From the NCBI GenBank assembly GCA_964459305.1, contig CAYWNA010000191.1, positions 1 to 25,925 of the forward strand: a stretch of 25,925 bases of DNA, read 5' to 3'. Position numbers and translations under genes: made by a program. Positions 25,247 through 25,925 of the stretch are shown here, piece by piece. Origin of the DNA: CAYWNA01 sp964459305. Lineage in GTDB: Bacteria; Planctomycetota; Planctomycetia; Pirellulales; Pirellulaceae. The notes below the pieces were generated by a model. It was not told where the DNA came from, searched no databases, and saw nothing but the letters and a program-made list of their open reading frames with translations. The stretch's first letter is position 1; every line of letters starts with the position of its first letter.

Positions 25247-25925
25247 ATGAGTCATTCGACATCACGCCGTTCATTTCTGCAGTCCGTTGGCCTTGGCACT
25301 GCCGCTTTGGGGCTGGGAGGCGCGGCACAGGCCCAGGACAAAACGAAGAAGACGATCCAGGGCTTTGAGGAAGAGCCGATCGATCCAGATGCTTTGAAAG
25401 ACTGGGAGCCCGTGTCCGATCGGAAGATCCGTGTGGGCATCGTCGGATACGGCCGCTGCAGATTCGGTGCGGCGTTCAGTTTTCAGGACCACCCGAATGT
25501 TGAAGTGGTGGCCGTGAGCGATCTATTTCCTGATCGGTGTGCCGGACTGGCCAAGGCGTGCCGTTGCGAGAAGACCTACCCGTCGCTCGAAGAGATGGTG
25601 AAGGACGACCAGATTGAGGCCGTGTTCGTGGCCACCGACGCGCCGAGCCACGCCCGGCACTGCATCGAGGTGCTGAAGCACGGCAAGCACGTCGCCAGTG
25701 CCGTGCCAGCCGTTTACGAATCACTTGAAGATGCCGATAAATTGTTCGAGGCCGTTAAGACGTCGGGTCTGAAGTACATGATGTACGAGACGTCGTACTA
25801 CTATCCCGACCTCTACGCGATGCATCGGATTTACGAGGCCGGCGGTTTCGGCAAGCTGGTCTATAGCGAGGGCGAGTATTACCACTACGCTTGCGCGGTG
25901 ATCGACTCCTACAAGGGCTGGCGAA
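25247..25925 (+). CDS. Gfo/Idh/MocA oxidoreductase no. 3, partial (runs off window)
   Basis: Only the first 226 codons are present. A twin-arginine leader is at residues 7-29 (RRSFLQSVGLGTAALGLGG). The Rossmann domain follows with VGIVGYGRCRFG as the nucleotide loop and VVAVSDLF as the strand end. Where nos. 1 and 2 carry EKP, this one has SAVPA, so the usual catalytic lysine is missing at that position. A TSYYYPDLYAMHRIYEAGGFGKL stretch follows in the linker region. AAGGAG eight bases before ATG 25247 fixes the start, 35 bases after DUF1080 no. 2. It may be a dehydrogenase with altered chemistry or a non-redox paralogue; the C-terminal half is outside the window. Confidence 0.9.
   Translation, partial: MSHSTSRRSFLQSVGLGTAALGLGGAAQAQDKTKKTIQGFEEEPIDPDALKDWEPVSDRKIRVGIVGYGRCRFGAAFSFQDHPNVEVVAVSDLFPDRCAGLAKACRCEKTYPSLEEMVKDDQIEAVFVATDAPSHARHCIEVLKHGKHVASAVPAVYESLEDADKLFEAVKTSGLKYMMYETSYYYPDLYAMHRIYEAGGFGKLVYSEGEYYHYACAVIDSYKGWR

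Overview
The window looks like chromosomal DNA from a planctomycete (Pirellulales-like). This is inferred from gene content, not from a marker gene: two secreted formylglycine-type sulfatases, two DUF1080 proteins, three Gfo/Idh/MocA oxidoreductases with twin-arginine leaders, a Tat-exported BNR propeller protein and GC-rich coding DNA. No rRNA, tRNA, CRISPR array or transposase gene was seen.

Layout. At 1-173 a large compound inverted repeat lies next to the end of a leftward gene. Two leftward genes follow: a secreted GH5-like glycosidase (174-1538) and a secreted sulfatase with a HEAT-like tail (1641-3458). A 618-base divergent intergenic region (3459-4076) holds a truncated Tat-leader ORF, a stem-loop, a candidate promoter and a perfect 15-base palindrome abutting the start of an IclR regulator (4077-4868). 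From there every gene runs rightward with short gaps: a beta-lactamase-like/CocE-like fusion hydrolase (4900-7818), an IolD-like ThDP enzyme (7876-9789), an aldehyde dehydrogenase broken by an in-frame amber codon (9820-11256), a lyase-like secreted protein (11280-13175), a second sulfatase (13227-14690), a sugar isomerase/epimerase-type TIM barrel (14791-15663), a Tat-exported BNR propeller protein (15705-17096), a large chimeric secreted protein (17115-19388), DUF1080 no. 1 (19429-20055), an MFS transporter (20195-21346), Gfo/Idh no. 1 (21389-22879), Gfo/Idh no. 2 (22994-24382), DUF1080 no. 2 (24522-25211) and the start of Gfo/Idh no. 3 (25247 to the window end).

How the genes may work together (inference). 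This resembles a polysaccharide utilisation locus for a sulfated glycan. Sulfatases, the GH5-like enzyme and two toroid/lyase-like proteins would desulfate and cut it outside the cytoplasm. Exported Gfo/Idh enzymes plus DUF1080 proteins would oxidise glycosides at C3 and cleave the 3-keto glycosides. The TIM-barrel enzyme would process the keto sugar, the MFS protein would import products, and the ThDP enzyme and aldehyde dehydrogenase would act on downstream keto or aldehyde intermediates. The IclR protein is the obvious local regulator.

The most unusual observations are two gene-tail remnants in intergenic gaps. A piece of an aldehyde dehydrogenase C-terminus lies just after the lyase-like gene, and a piece of a Gfo/Idh C-terminal region lies just after Gfo/Idh no. 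2. In both cases an intact homologue sits one gene upstream, which suggests the cluster was assembled by duplication followed by gene replacement. The chimeric gene with a strong GC step and the amber-interrupted aldehyde dehydrogenase also point to a locus in flux.
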